Assembly: GCA_947385425.1 (NCBI GenBank)
Contig: CANDKY010000015.1
Location: 1-46,036, forward strand
DNA: 46,036 nucleotides
Direction: 5' to 3'
Origin: an uncultured Lachnospiraceae bacterium
GTDB taxonomy: Bacteria; Bacillota; Clostridia; Lachnospirales; Lachnospiraceae
Each line of letters opens with the position of its first letter. Position 1 is the stretch's first letter. Below the pieces are notes generated by a model, which had not been told where the DNA came from, made no database searches, and worked only from the letters and a program-made list of their open reading frames with translations. Shown here piece after piece: positions 34,417 through 42,765 of the stretch. Position numbers and translations under genes: made by a program.

Positions 34417-35550
34417 TTGAAAAAATATATTATTTTCGGAGCCGGAAATATGGGCATGGAGGCATTGCTTTATTACGGATGCAGGAATGTCGCATTTTTC
34501 TGTGATAATCAGAAAAGCGGAGAGATAAAGGGAATTCCGATCATTAATTTTCAGGAACTGATTCGTGTCCGTCATAAGTATGAAATTGTTGTGGCTGTTT
34601 CTAAGTCTGCATATAGGAAAGAAATGGAGTACCAGCTTGATGAAAGAGGAATTAAATATGTAGAGTTTGGAACTTTGGGCTGGAGATTGCAGGAAGATAA
34701 TTCAATAGGGGAATATCGGTTTCAGAATCGTTCAGGAGGCAAAAACAAACTGGTGATGATTTTAGCGGGGTATAAAGAGTTTTTGTGGGATTCTGTTTTT
34801 GCTAGGGTAAAGGCCTATGTACCCGGAGATGTTGATGTGTGCGTGATGACAGCGGGATATAAAAATGCAGTGTTGGAAACGCTGTGCGGGCAGGAGGGAT
34901 GGTCATATTTATATACATATGAAAACCAGGTATCTCAGATCCAGAATATTACGGTAGGATTGCATCCGGCGGCAGAATGGATATATAAGTTGGATGAGGA
35001 TATTTTCATTACACCTGGTTTATTTGAGGGTCTTATGGATACATATCTGTTAGCAGAAAATGAAAGAAAGTACGGCGTAGGGATAGTGGCTCCGTTAATG
35101 GCGGTCAACGGCTACGGGTATCGGAGGGTCTTAGAATATATGGAATTGCTGCCGGAGTATGAGGCGCGTTTTGGCAGTGCTGTTTCCGGTATAGGAGATA
35201 TAAATACAAATACTGAGGCAGCAGTATACATGTGGGAAAAAACACTTCCGCTGAATAAGTTTGCCAGGAAAATGAAATTGGACGGAATAAAATATACGGT
35301 ATGCCCGTATCGGTTCAGCATAGGATGTTTTCTGATGCATAGGGATGCCTGGGAAGCGATGGGGGGTTTTGAGGCATCGCCGGAGGGCGTTTTGGGAGTA
35401 GATGAAAAGTGCTTATGTCAGTGGTGCATGGATGTTGCGAGGCCGGTTGTTGTTGCTGAACGTGTAGTGGCCGGACATTTTGCATATGGAAAACAGACAG
35501 AAGGTATGAAGAAGCTGTATGCAGAGCGGAGGCGCGATTTTGATAGTTGA
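34417..35550 (+). CDS. Glycosyltransferase-like protein with N-terminal Rossmann-like domain
   Basis: TTG 34417 is the likely start, after AAAGGCGG; the first Rossmann strand (YIIFGAGNMGMEALL) begins three residues later. After ~100 residues, the rest (KNKLVMILAGYKEFLWDSVFARV, WIYKLDEDIFITPGLFEGL with a DxD-like LDEDIF) looks like a GT-A glycosyltransferase. The protein has 377 residues. CDNQKSGEIKGIP resembles the second strand of the domain in the neighbours. Confidence 0.68.
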   Translation: MKKYIIFGAGNMGMEALLYYGCRNVAFFCDNQKSGEIKGIPIINFQELIRVRHKYEIVVAVSKSAYRKEMEYQLDERGIKYVEFGTLGWRLQEDNSIGEYRFQNRSGGKNKLVMILAGYKEFLWDSVFARVKAYVPGDVDVCVMTAGYKNAVLETLCGQEGWSYLYTYENQVSQIQNITVGLHPAAEWIYKLDEDIFITPGLFEGLMDTYLLAENERKYGVGIVAPLMAVNGYGYRRVLEYMELLPEYEARFGSAVSGIGDINTNTEAAVYMWEKTLPLNKFARKMKLDGIKYTVCPYRFSIGCFLMHRDAWEAMGGFEASPEGVLGVDEKCLCQWCMDVARPVVVAERVVAGHFAYGKQTEGMKKLYAERRRDFDS

Positions 35551-35663
35551 TGTAGGTTTATTTCCGCAGAAAATTTTAAAGTTACTTGTTTACAGACAAC
35601 AAATAATGGGTTTATGAAAATGGGCGGGTTAGATTGTATGAGGCCGTTTAAAGGAAGGACAGG

Positions 35664-36977
35664 ATGGAAATAAAAGTATCGGTAATCATGCCGTCACTAA
35701 ACGTAAAAGATTATATTGAAGAGGCAGTGAGGAGTGTGCTGTGCCAGAACTTGAGGGAAATTGAGGTTATATGTATCGATGCAGGTTCCGATGACGGTAC
35801 ATGGGAAATATTGGCATCACTGGCTAAGATGGATGGACGGGTAATATTGCGCCACAGCGATGTAAAAAGCTATGGATATCAGGTGAACATGGGTATAGAT
35901 ATGGCAAAAGGGGAGTATCTTGCCATTTTGGAGACAGATGACTACATAGCACCGGAAATGTACGGGCAGTTATATAAGGCGGCGGTGATGCAGGGCTGTG
36001 ACTATGTAAAGGGTGACTATCTGGCATATTGGACGCAGGACAGCGGCGAAAGGTTCTTTATTAACAGAAAGACTTTCTTTGAGGACAGTCTGTATAATGA
36101 AGTCATAGAACCGAAAAGGAAGTCGGATGTAGCGGCAGGCGACTGGTATTTGTGGCCGGGGATCTATAGGAGAGGGTTTCTGTTGGAAAATAAGATCAGG
36201 CTGTCCGAAACGCCGGGGGCTGCTTTCCAGGATATAGGGTTCCTGTTCCAGACCACTGTCTGTGCGAAAAGGGCCTTATATTTAAAAGAACCTTATTACA
36301 GATATTGCCTTGACAGGGAAGGTGCATCTTCAAATTCAGGAAAGGGGCTGAAATATTCTTTCCAGGAATTCCGCAGGCTTTGCGAAATGTCAGGTGTAAG
36401 GGGCGGATATGGTTACTGGGAAAGGCAGGCTTTATACTGCAGGATGTCGCAGTCCTTTGTCTGCTGTTATGCAGAGATGGAAGAAGGGCGGTGCGGTATA
36501 ACCGACAGGGAAAGAACGGAATATTATGCCTGGTTTCAGGAGGAACTTAGCAATGCTATGAAGAATGGTATAATTAACAGTGAAAATATCCGTCCGGAAA
36601 TATGGAACAAGCTGAATTTATTATTGGAATCAGAAGAGCGTTATATGGAAAAGGCAGGCGGACATGCGTCTGATATTAGAAAAAAGATAGGGGCACCCGG
36701 GGAGTTCCCTGTTATAATATGGGGATGCGGGTATTATGGGTATGGTGCTTACAAGTGGCTGAAAAAGCAGGGGTATGGCATAAGGGCCTTTATGGATAAT
36801 AATAAGGAATTATGGGGAAAAACGGTGAATGGCATAGTGGTTGAACCGCCGGACAGTATAGTAACCTTGGATGAAGGGGCAAAGTACTTGGTTGCAAATG
36901 AGAGATATGCAGAGGAAATCAGAGGGCAATTACAGGGGATGGGTGTCCCGGATAATGATATTTGTATTTATGTATGA
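35664..36977 (+). CDS. Family 2 glycosyltransferase with C-terminal Rossmann-like domain
   Basis: ATG 35664 follows AAGGAAGGACAGG. The 437-residue protein has a GT-A domain (VSVIMPSLNVKDYIEEAVRSV, VICIDAGSDDGTWE, YLAILETDDYIAPE; the DxD position reads ETDD). A C-terminal copy of the small domain starts near residue 345 (VIIWGCGYYGYGAYKWLKKQ, FMDNNKELWGKTVNG). It is the last gene of the glycan cluster on the + strand. Confidence 0.82.
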   Translation: MEIKVSVIMPSLNVKDYIEEAVRSVLCQNLREIEVICIDAGSDDGTWEILASLAKMDGRVILRHSDVKSYGYQVNMGIDMAKGEYLAILETDDYIAPEMYGQLYKAAVMQGCDYVKGDYLAYWTQDSGERFFINRKTFFEDSLYNEVIEPKRKSDVAAGDWYLWPGIYRRGFLLENKIRLSETPGAAFQDIGFLFQTTVCAKRALYLKEPYYRYCLDREGASSNSGKGLKYSFQEFRRLCEMSGVRGGYGYWERQALYCRMSQSFVCCYAEMEEGRCGITDRERTEYYAWFQEELSNAMKNGIINSENIRPEIWNKLNLLLESEERYMEKAGGHASDIRKKIGAPGEFPVIIWGCGYYGYGAYKWLKKQGYGIRAFMDNNKELWGKTVNGIVVEPPDSIVTLDEGAKYLVANERYAEEIRGQLQGMGVPDNDICIYV

Positions 36978-37003
36978 TGGTATAATGACGGAGAGATAAG
37001 TAT

Positions 37004-37043
37004 TAAGAAGATGTGTCTGGTATCTTTATTCTTAGCTTTTTTT
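37004..37043 (+). terminator. Weak intrinsic terminator candidate at the cluster's end
   Basis: TAAGAAGAT (37004-37012) can pair with bulges to ATCTTTATTCTTA (37022-37034), followed two bases later by seven T (37037-37043). It lies 27 bases after the last glycosyltransferase stop. The stem is imperfect, so this is a modest call. Confidence 0.4.
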
Positions 37044-37064
37044 GTTATTGCATGCCGGTACGGT

Positions 37065-37094
37065 GGAATATGCCATGCCGGCATGCGATATTCC
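37065..37094. repeat. Palindromic hairpin in a gene-poor gap
   Basis: GGAATAT (37065-37071) and ATATTCC (37088-37094) flank a perfect 12-base palindrome CATGCCGGCATG (37074-37085). The gap 36978-37564 holds this hairpin, a 60-base repeat and a promoter, but no gene that I can support. Confidence 0.6.
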
Positions 37095-37315
37095 CCATCC
37101 GGTTGTACTTTCAGATAAATGGGATGGCAATAGGGCTTATGCCCCAGCCGGATAAGCTTGGTGTTACATCCGCCATCCGCAGCGGTTGGTTTTCTGTGGT
37201 AATACAGGGAAGGAAACTTTCATGTATGTCCGGTGGTTTTGGAATCCTGGCTGAAAGTATCAGAAACTGGGCACTCCCCTTGTCCATCCGCATCCATGAC
37301 GGCCGCCGGGGTGCC

Positions 37316-37435
37316 AGGGGCTGGAAGGATGCCTCCATCTCCTGTGCTTCCCATGTGATCCGGATAGTGGGATGCGGACGGCGGCGAGATGGAAGGTGGG
37401 GAGGTGCCTCCCATGTGATCCGGATGGTGGAGGAT
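37316..37435. repeat. Two imperfect copies of a ~60-base tandem repeat
   Basis: The segment around CCCATGTGATCCGGAT occurs at about 37350 and again 60 bases later at about 37410, with similar flanks (GTGC.TCCCATGTG... and ATCCGGAT.GTGG). It is GC-rich compared with the glycan cluster. No function is evident. Confidence 0.6.
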
Positions 37436-37498
37436 GCGTACCGCGCGGTCAAGTAGACATACCATGCTGCTGAAATCTTTGGAGACGGCTTCCTTTTG

Positions 37499-37527
37499 TT
37501 TACATATTTTAATTGTAATGATAAAAT
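37499..37527 (+). promoter_or_regulatory. Sigma-A promoter of the AAA-ATPase gene
   Basis: TTTACA (37499-37504), 17 bases, TAAAAT (37522-37527), ending 37 bases before the ATG at 37565, which itself has AGGGAGTGATTTGA as ribosome site. This indicates that the gene is transcribed separately from the glycan cluster. Confidence 0.6.
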
Positions 37528-37564
37528 AAAATTGCAGGCAATGTTCAAATAGGGAGTGATTTGA

Positions 37565-38869
37565 ATGAAACGCAAGTTTAATATAACAGGTTCCTGTAAT
37601 CCGCAAAGACATTATATGGTCAGCATAGATGACAGACTGAAAAAAATTAAACAAAATTATGTAGATGATGGGAACTATTTTGTCATCAACCGCGGACATC
37701 AGTACGGGAAAACCACAACCATAAGGGCGTTGGAGGGGTACTTGGAGGATGACTACATTGTGTTGTCATTGGATTTCCAAGAGGTTCCAACAGCAGGCTT
37801 TGCGGATGGAGTAACATTTTCTAATATTTTCACAAAAAAACTGTGTAAGGCACTTGGTTTTACAAAAGCAGCAGATAAGGAAAAAATAGAGAAAGCGTTG
37901 TCCGACTTTAGGGAAAAAAATCCTAATGGTGATTTGGACGAACTGTTTGAGTGTTTAAGTACAATATGTGCGAATGCGTCCAAACCGATTGTACTGATGA
38001 TAGACGAGGTTGACAGTGCAGGCAACAATCAGGTTTTTATCGATTTCCTGGCGCAGTTGCGAAGCTATTATTTAAACAGTGACAGAATCCCGATTTTTCA
38101 TTCGGTAATTCTTGCAGGTGTATACGATATTAAAAATCTGAAATTGAAGTTACGTTCGGAATCAGGGCATCAATATAACAGTCCCTGGAATATTGCCGCA
38201 CAATTCAAAATCGACATGAGTTTCTCTGTAAACCAGATTGCACATATGCTGGAAGACTACGAAACGGATTATCAAACGGGGATGGACGTCCAGGCAGCAG
38301 CAGAGGAGATTTATGAATATACTTCGGGATACCCTGTACTTGTTTCGTCGATATGCAAGTGCATTGATGAAGAACTTTGCGATGAGGAAGGCTTTGGAAA
38401 TCCGTTAAAGGCGTGGTCAAAAGAGGGTGTAGAGAAAGCGGTATCGATGATATTGAAAGAAAATCCCCCGCTTTTTGAGAGTATGGCAAAACAGCTTGAC
38501 ACCTATACCAATCTCTACAATATCATAGAAAATATTATATATCTTGGAAAAAGGATACCATTCAGTCCCGAAGAGCGCTCCATTAATCTTGGCGCCATGT
38601 TTGGATATTTAAAGGAAGAAAACGGTCATGTGGCGATAGCAAACCGCATTTTTGAAATGGTCCTGCTGAATATGTTTATGGCAAAAGAGGCGATTACCAG
38701 CGAGGTATATGAAAAGGGCGGAAGCGACAGAATCGGATTTATTAAAAATGGTAAGCTTGATATGGATTTGGTCCTGAAAAAGTTTGTGGAATATTTTGAT
38801 GAAATTTATGGCAAGAAAGATGAAAGTTTCATTGAAAAATATGGGCGTAAATTTTTTTGCTTTATTTAA
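37565..38869 (+). pseudogene. AAA-ATPase-like/PD-(D/E)XK protein, 5' part, frameshifted at a T7 run
   Basis: 434 codons encode an AAA-ATPase_like domain: a P-loop variant GHQYGKTTT (residues 44-52) and Walker B IVLMIDEVDSA, then the helical region. In intact relatives the frame continues after GRKFF into a C-terminal PD-(D/E)XK nuclease-like domain. Here the frame ends at TAA 38867 right after seven T (38852-38858). One extra T would give ...KFFLLYLKPIINGTG and a 530-residue protein joined to the next entry. These proteins are abundant in Lachnospiraceae and Bacteroidetes genomes; their role is not settled. It looks unrelated to the glycan cluster. Confidence 0.75.
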
Positions 38870-39156
38870 AACCGATTATAAACGGTACAGGGAATTATTA
38901 CCTTGAGGCGCAGACAAGGGATGAGAGGCGTACGGATGTCATTGTGGATTATCATGGGGAACAGTTTATTATTGAACTGAAAATCTGGCATGGCAGTGAG
39001 TATAACGAAAGAGGAGAAAAACAGCTCACGGATTACCTGGATTATTTCCACAAAGACAAAGGATATATGCTTAGCTTCAATTTTAATAAAAACAAGAAAA
39101 TAGGCATTAATGAGATAAGGATTGGAAATAAGACAATTGTGGAGGCGGTTGTATAA
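38857..39156 (+). pseudogene. PD-(D/E)XK nuclease-like C-terminal domain, 3' part of the frameshifted gene
   Basis: The frame contains KPIINGTGNYYLEAQTR and RRTDVIVDYHG followed by FIIELKIWHG, the D...E-x-K core of the PD-(D/E)XK domain that normally ends the AAA-ATPase_like proteins. It lacks its own start and ribosome site. It is the continuation of 37565-38869 after a one-base shift at the T7 run. Confidence 0.75.
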
Positions 39157-39265
39157 GGTTTTATGAAGATAAATTATTAATTTCATCAAGGGCCAAACCT
39201 GTTGCTTTTGCGATTTGCCCATGGGGCATACCTATTTCCAAAAAGATTCCAGGTAATTTCTATCT

Positions 39266-39338
39266 TAGAGCGTGTTTGAAATGCTTTCCGGCAGATGTGC
39301 ATCACAATTTGTGGGAATGTTTTTTCAAACACGCTCTA
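39266..39338. repeat. REP-like hairpin element
   Basis: Perfect 16-base inverted repeats (39266-39281, TAGAGCGTGTTTGAAA, and its complement at 39323-39338) enclose a 41-base loop with partial internal pairing. It lies between the end of the AAA gene on + and the end of the LacI gene on -, in the stretch 39157-39347 that has no gene. It may act as a bidirectional terminator or be a dispersed repeat. Confidence 0.7.
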
Positions 39339-39347
39339 GGCCAAAAT

Positions 39348-40370
39348 TTACAAGGCGGGGCCGGAAATCCTGCAGACGCTGGCACGTTCGACGAGGGCGG
39401 TACCCACCTTTATATGGCAGTGGAAGAGCCCCGGCTGTTCCATACGGCGCAGCAGGAGAGCAACAGCAGCGGCGCCAAGTTCCGGTTCGCAGGTGCGCAC
39501 GGTAGTAAGGGGCGGTTCCAGAAGGGCGGAAAAAGGCATGTCGTCAAAACCGATCACGGAAATATCGCGGCCGGGGATGAGCCCTTTATCGCGGAGCGCC
39601 CGCATAAAAGCCGCGGCCAGGGAGTCGTTGTCGCAAAGGAACGCAGTAGCTTCGGGAAAACCATGCTCCAGCCACTCATGCAGTTGTCCCAGCATGGATC
39701 CGGAATCGGAGAAGTCTGTAGTTTTGCTGATATCCAGGAATTCTCCCGCAGTCAGATGCTGCCGGAACATTTCATATTCCCAGGCATGCTGCCGATCTTC
39801 GCCGGGCGCCATGGACAGGGAACGCAGATAACCGATGCGGGTATGGCCGAGGCCGTGCAGGTAAAGGAGAGCCGACCGGATCCCCGTGTGATTGTCGTGG
39901 GAAACGGTATCGGCCGGGAAAACTTCCGGGGAGATGCCGGTAATTACGAAAGGAATTCCCAGAGTTTGATACTGCCGAAGCTGTTCCGGGGCGGCGGCAG
40001 CGCCGAGCAGGAGCCCGCCGTCCGCCGGTGGGCGGGAGAGGAAACCGGGATCGGAGGGGGCGAAGGGGCCGCAGAGCTGATAACCCTTTCCGGTAAGCTC
40101 TCTGGATACGGATTCCAGAAACTGATTGTAATATAAAGAATCCTCCGGAGGCGTACAATGCCCCCGGTAAGTGAAATCAATGATCTCAATCAGTCCTTTG
40201 GAATCCGGCATGCTGAGCCGCCCCATGTCATAGCCCTGCCTGCGGGCTTCTTCCAGAATACGTTTTCTCGTCTCCTCGGAAATCCCGGATTTCCCGCGCA
40301 GTGCAACGGATACGGAAGCCGTGCTTACGCCCAGCACATCAGCCAGTTCTCTCATGGATATTCCCGCCAT
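39348..40370 (-). CDS. LacI-family transcription regulator
   Basis: The ATG (rc 40370) follows AAAGGAGATGATTTCAT. 340 residues: N-terminal helix-turn-helix SMRELADVLGVSTASVSVALRG and hinge region, then a periplasmic-binding-protein-like sugar-sensing domain (GIPFVITGISPEVFPADTVSHDN, DISVIGFDDMPFSALLEPPLTTVR). It likely controls the neighbouring glycoside hydrolase (40668-42332) and possibly the divergent hydrolase. TTAG/CTAA-type inverted elements lie in their shared upstream region. Confidence 0.85.
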   Translation of the reverse strand: MAGISMRELADVLGVSTASVSVALRGKSGISEETRKRILEEARRQGYDMGRLSMPDSKGLIEIIDFTYRGHCTPPEDSLYYNQFLESVSRELTGKGYQLCGPFAPSDPGFLSRPPADGGLLLGAAAAPEQLRQYQTLGIPFVITGISPEVFPADTVSHDNHTGIRSALLYLHGLGHTRIGYLRSLSMAPGEDRQHAWEYEMFRQHLTAGEFLDISKTTDFSDSGSMLGQLHEWLEHGFPEATAFLCDNDSLAAAFMRALRDKGLIPGRDISVIGFDDMPFSALLEPPLTTVRTCEPELGAAAVALLLRRMEQPGLFHCHIKVGTALVERASVCRISGPAL

Positions 40371-40414
40371 ATGAAATCATCTCCTTTCCCCAATCTTTTA
40401 TAAGCTTTTTCCAC

Positions 40415-40696
40415 AACCAAGAAGCAGCCAAAACCCTGGAAGAACGCCGCACTCCCGGCGTTCTTCCGCGTGAAATGGATTCGCGATGCTATGCATAGCG
40501 AATCCTAGAAGCTCTTAGGCGGCGTCCTATGACGCCTTAGAGCTTCTTATCCCGCAACCAGGAAGCAGCCAAGAACCTGGAAGAACGCCGCATTCCCGGC
40601 GTTCTTCCGCGTGAAATGGATTCGCGATGCTATGCATAGCGAATCCTAGAAGCTCTTAGGCGGCGTCCTATGATGCCTTAGAGCTTCTTTTCACGC
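40415..40696. repeat. Two tandem copies of a 141-bp hairpin-rich repeat
   Basis: Units 40415-40555 and 40556-40696 are nearly identical. Each contains three stem-loops: GAAGAACGCCG...CGGCGTTCTTC, GGATTCGC...GCGAATCC, and AAGCTCT.AGGCG...CGCCT.AGAGCTT. The second copy runs into the glycoside hydrolase gene on the minus strand and encodes its last residues and stop. In transcripts from the minus strand these structures could end or attenuate transcription between the hydrolase and the LacI gene. Confidence 0.8.
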
Positions 40697-42332
40697 TGAG
40701 TACCAACACCCAATCACCGCCCCCTGTTCTTCCCGGGCAGTCGAGCAGGCCGTCGGCGGGTTTAAGCAATGCGCCATGTTCTGTTCTTTCACCGTTTTGC
40801 GGATTGAACCAGGATGCGTGGAAAGCCATGTTGTGGGGAACCTCGATCCGGCAGCCGCCCCGTGTATGTTCATTATAATAAACCAAAATATGCTTCCGGT
40901 CAATATCCGCAGTCGCCAGCGGGCTGAACATGTCTATTTCGGCGGAAATGCCGAAGGGCGAAATGGAGGAAGAGGCAATGGGTTTGAGAGTTTCAAAATG
41001 CTCTTCCTCATAAAATTTCCTCATATATCCCATCTGTACGGCGCCGATACCGTCTACGGCTTCATACCAGGGGATGCCGAAGCGGTTGAAAGTGTTAAAG
41101 GGATCGGGTGTTTCGGGTTTTTCCCAGACGTTATCCCATATGCCCTGTGCGCCGTAAGTGTAGCCGCAGGCGCCGGACTGGATGGCAGTGTAGGCTACCC
41201 GGCGGACCATGTCGGCGGTGCAGAGCCTGGAACCGTTTTCCTCCAGTGTGGAACAGAACTCATACAGGCTTTCCCCTTCCACGAAAGGCTTGTCCGGATG
41301 GGTGAGCCGGTAATCATAGAAGTCCCTTACGCTTATGGGGAAGTCTCCGTGGCCTGCCTGGTTCAGGGTGAAATCGTACCAGCCTTCGTTATAATAATAG
41401 TCGGAAAAAGGACGGTGATTGTCATAGTGTGCAGTCTGCAGGTTGTGGTAGCTGTCCAGTTCTTCCACGTAAAGGGCGATCTGGCGCCAGTCATCGATAA
41501 AGCGTGAACGCATGGGATCGGGCGCATAGCCTGCCACTTCCCCGGCCAGCGTCCACACCACAGGGAGGGCGCCGTACCGGGCTAAGATGTACCGGGCCAG
41601 ATTTTTCCAGAGCGGGATTTTGTCGGGGATTGACATAAACCATGCGAAGCCAAGGGCGTTGACCAGCCCGCAGTCAGCCAGATAGTACATGCGGCGGTCC
41701 AGTTCTTTTTGGTAGAATTCTACATTGGGGAGAAGCCCTTCCTGCCCCTGTGCCCAGTAAGGGACGGGTGTGCCGTCCATGGAAAAATCAGCCCGCAGGT
41801 TCGTCTGGTAAACGGTAAAGCCCTGTGCGGTGCGCAGGTCGGCCATTCCCCGGAACATGCTTTTCATTTCCGGGTGGTTGGACTCGTCCCAGCGTTCTCC
41901 ATAGGCAAAGGCCCAATGGGTGTCTCCCAGCCAGAAGAAGGGCGTGCCGTCCCGGTAAGTGAGGAAAGCGTTTGTGGGATCGGTTTTCAGGAAACCGTGG
42001 CGGTAGATTGCCAGCCCGCCGGTATAAGGTTTGCAGCATAACTGTCCGGACATGTTGTTTAAACCGGTTTCTTCCGGCGCACCGATATGCCAGCTCCACA
42101 TGCCGGGAGCTGTGGGGGCAAAAGCGATTTTGTAATTGCGTCCCCCGTCCCAGTAGGCTTCGCGGGTGATTTTCTGTCCGCCGGGGCCGGTGAATTCGGC
42201 TTTGATGATTACATCCAGAAAAGGATTGGCATAATCGCAGGCTGTCTCAAAGGGAAGAATGATTTGCCTCCAGGTATCAGTTGTCGGAAAGCTGCTGCCG
42301 GAATTGTCCATAGTTTGGGTTTGTTTCTCCAT
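40668..42332 (-). CDS. DUF5060/DUF4038 glycoside hydrolase (apiosidase-like)
   Basis: ATG (rc 42332) follows ACGGAGGAACAACT. 554 residues without a signal peptide: an N-terminal Ig-like DUF5060 domain (about 25-110, NPFLDVIIKAEFTGPGG, GMWSWHIG), then a DUF4038 TIM-barrel (PFFWLGDTHWAFAYGERW, VYQTNLRADFS, LPVVWTLAGEVAGY, KPFVEGESLYE) and a C-terminal beta domain. Family members cleave plant-derived side-chain sugars such as apiose in rhamnogalacturonan II (GH140-related). Intracellular location suggests action on imported oligosaccharides. The 3' end lies inside the 141-bp repeat. Confidence 0.8.
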   Translation of the reverse strand: MEKQTQTMDNSGSSFPTTDTWRQIILPFETACDYANPFLDVIIKAEFTGPGGQKITREAYWDGGRNYKIAFAPTAPGMWSWHIGAPEETGLNNMSGQLCCKPYTGGLAIYRHGFLKTDPTNAFLTYRDGTPFFWLGDTHWAFAYGERWDESNHPEMKSMFRGMADLRTAQGFTVYQTNLRADFSMDGTPVPYWAQGQEGLLPNVEFYQKELDRRMYYLADCGLVNALGFAWFMSIPDKIPLWKNLARYILARYGALPVVWTLAGEVAGYAPDPMRSRFIDDWRQIALYVEELDSYHNLQTAHYDNHRPFSDYYYNEGWYDFTLNQAGHGDFPISVRDFYDYRLTHPDKPFVEGESLYEFCSTLEENGSRLCTADMVRRVAYTAIQSGACGYTYGAQGIWDNVWEKPETPDPFNTFNRFGIPWYEAVDGIGAVQMGYMRKFYEEEHFETLKPIASSSISPFGISAEIDMFSPLATADIDRKHILVYYNEHTRGGCRIEVPHNMAFHASWFNPQNGERTEHGALLKPADGLLDCPGRTGGGDWVLVLSVKRSSKAS

Positions 42333-42484
42333 AGTTGTTCCTCCGTTTCGTGTTTGTGTGTGTAATGATTTTTTAAATACTTTTTTGCTGTGTTGTTAGT
42401 AATGTTAGGCTAATAAAATAGCGGGCGGTATTTTCTGCTGGCATGTTACTTCATCCGGAAAAACCGTTAGAAATATCTCATTTT

Positions 42485-42552
42485 TGCAGTTGGATTTTCT
42501 TCTCCTACACAGCCAGGGATGCCGGGAGGGGACAGGGCGCCAACTGCACAGG
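42485..42552. repeat. Dispersed GC-rich repeat, copy A
   Basis: About 48 bases (42506-42552) closely match the reverse complement of 45988-46036 at the window's end, including GCCGGGAGGG and ACAGGGCGCCAAC. In this copy TGCAGTTGG (42485-42493) can pair with CCAACTGCA (42540-42548), making a long hairpin. It lies in the divergent intergenic region 42333-42765. Confidence 0.65.
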
Positions 42553-42624
42553 TAGAAATTTTGCTATTCTTCTTACTATATTTCAGTGAAAATTATACAC
42601 GGACGGGAAAAGGATGTCAATCAT

Positions 42625-42657
42625 GTTAACTAAAATATTTTGATTTGTTAGCTTAAC
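42625..42657. promoter_or_regulatory. Possible operator overlapping the promoter region
   Basis: GTTAACTAA and TTAGCTTAAC form an imperfect inverted repeat ending 5 bases before the -35 box at 42662. A related TTAGGCTAA palindrome lies at about 42406-42415 near the divergent gene. The LacI protein encoded next door is an obvious candidate to bind. The binding claim is inference. Confidence 0.35.
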
Positions 42658-42661
42658 GTAA

Positions 42662-42690
42662 TTGACAAGGAAGGAGTGGGAAGATATAAT
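42662..42690 (+). promoter_or_regulatory. Perfect consensus sigma-A promoter
   Basis: TTGACA (42662-42667), 17 bases, TATAAT (42685-42690). It precedes the alpha/beta hydrolase gene, with about 70 bases of leader before ATG 42766. A consensus promoter this strong usually needs a repressor, consistent with the operator-like repeat just upstream. Confidence 0.85.
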
Positions 42691-42765
42691 ACTATTCTAG
42701 TGATACCGTATATACGGGCATGGGGATTTTATGGGCTTTCAGACAAGAGTAAGGAGGATGAGGTT

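Noticed and set aside
37013-37456. 147-codon open frame on + in the gap after the glycan cluster
   Set aside because: It spans a hairpin and an imperfect 60-base tandem repeat, has no ribosome site and resembles no family. It looks like chance coding in GC-rich repeat DNA.
39276-40136. Long open frame on + opposite the LacI gene
   Set aside because: It is the antisense shadow of a clear LacI regulator with conserved helix-turn-helix and sugar-binding motifs, and shows no family features of its own.
40415-40696. CRISPR-like array
   Set aside because: Only two adjacent 141-bp copies without unique spacers; the units are hairpin-rich tandem repeats.
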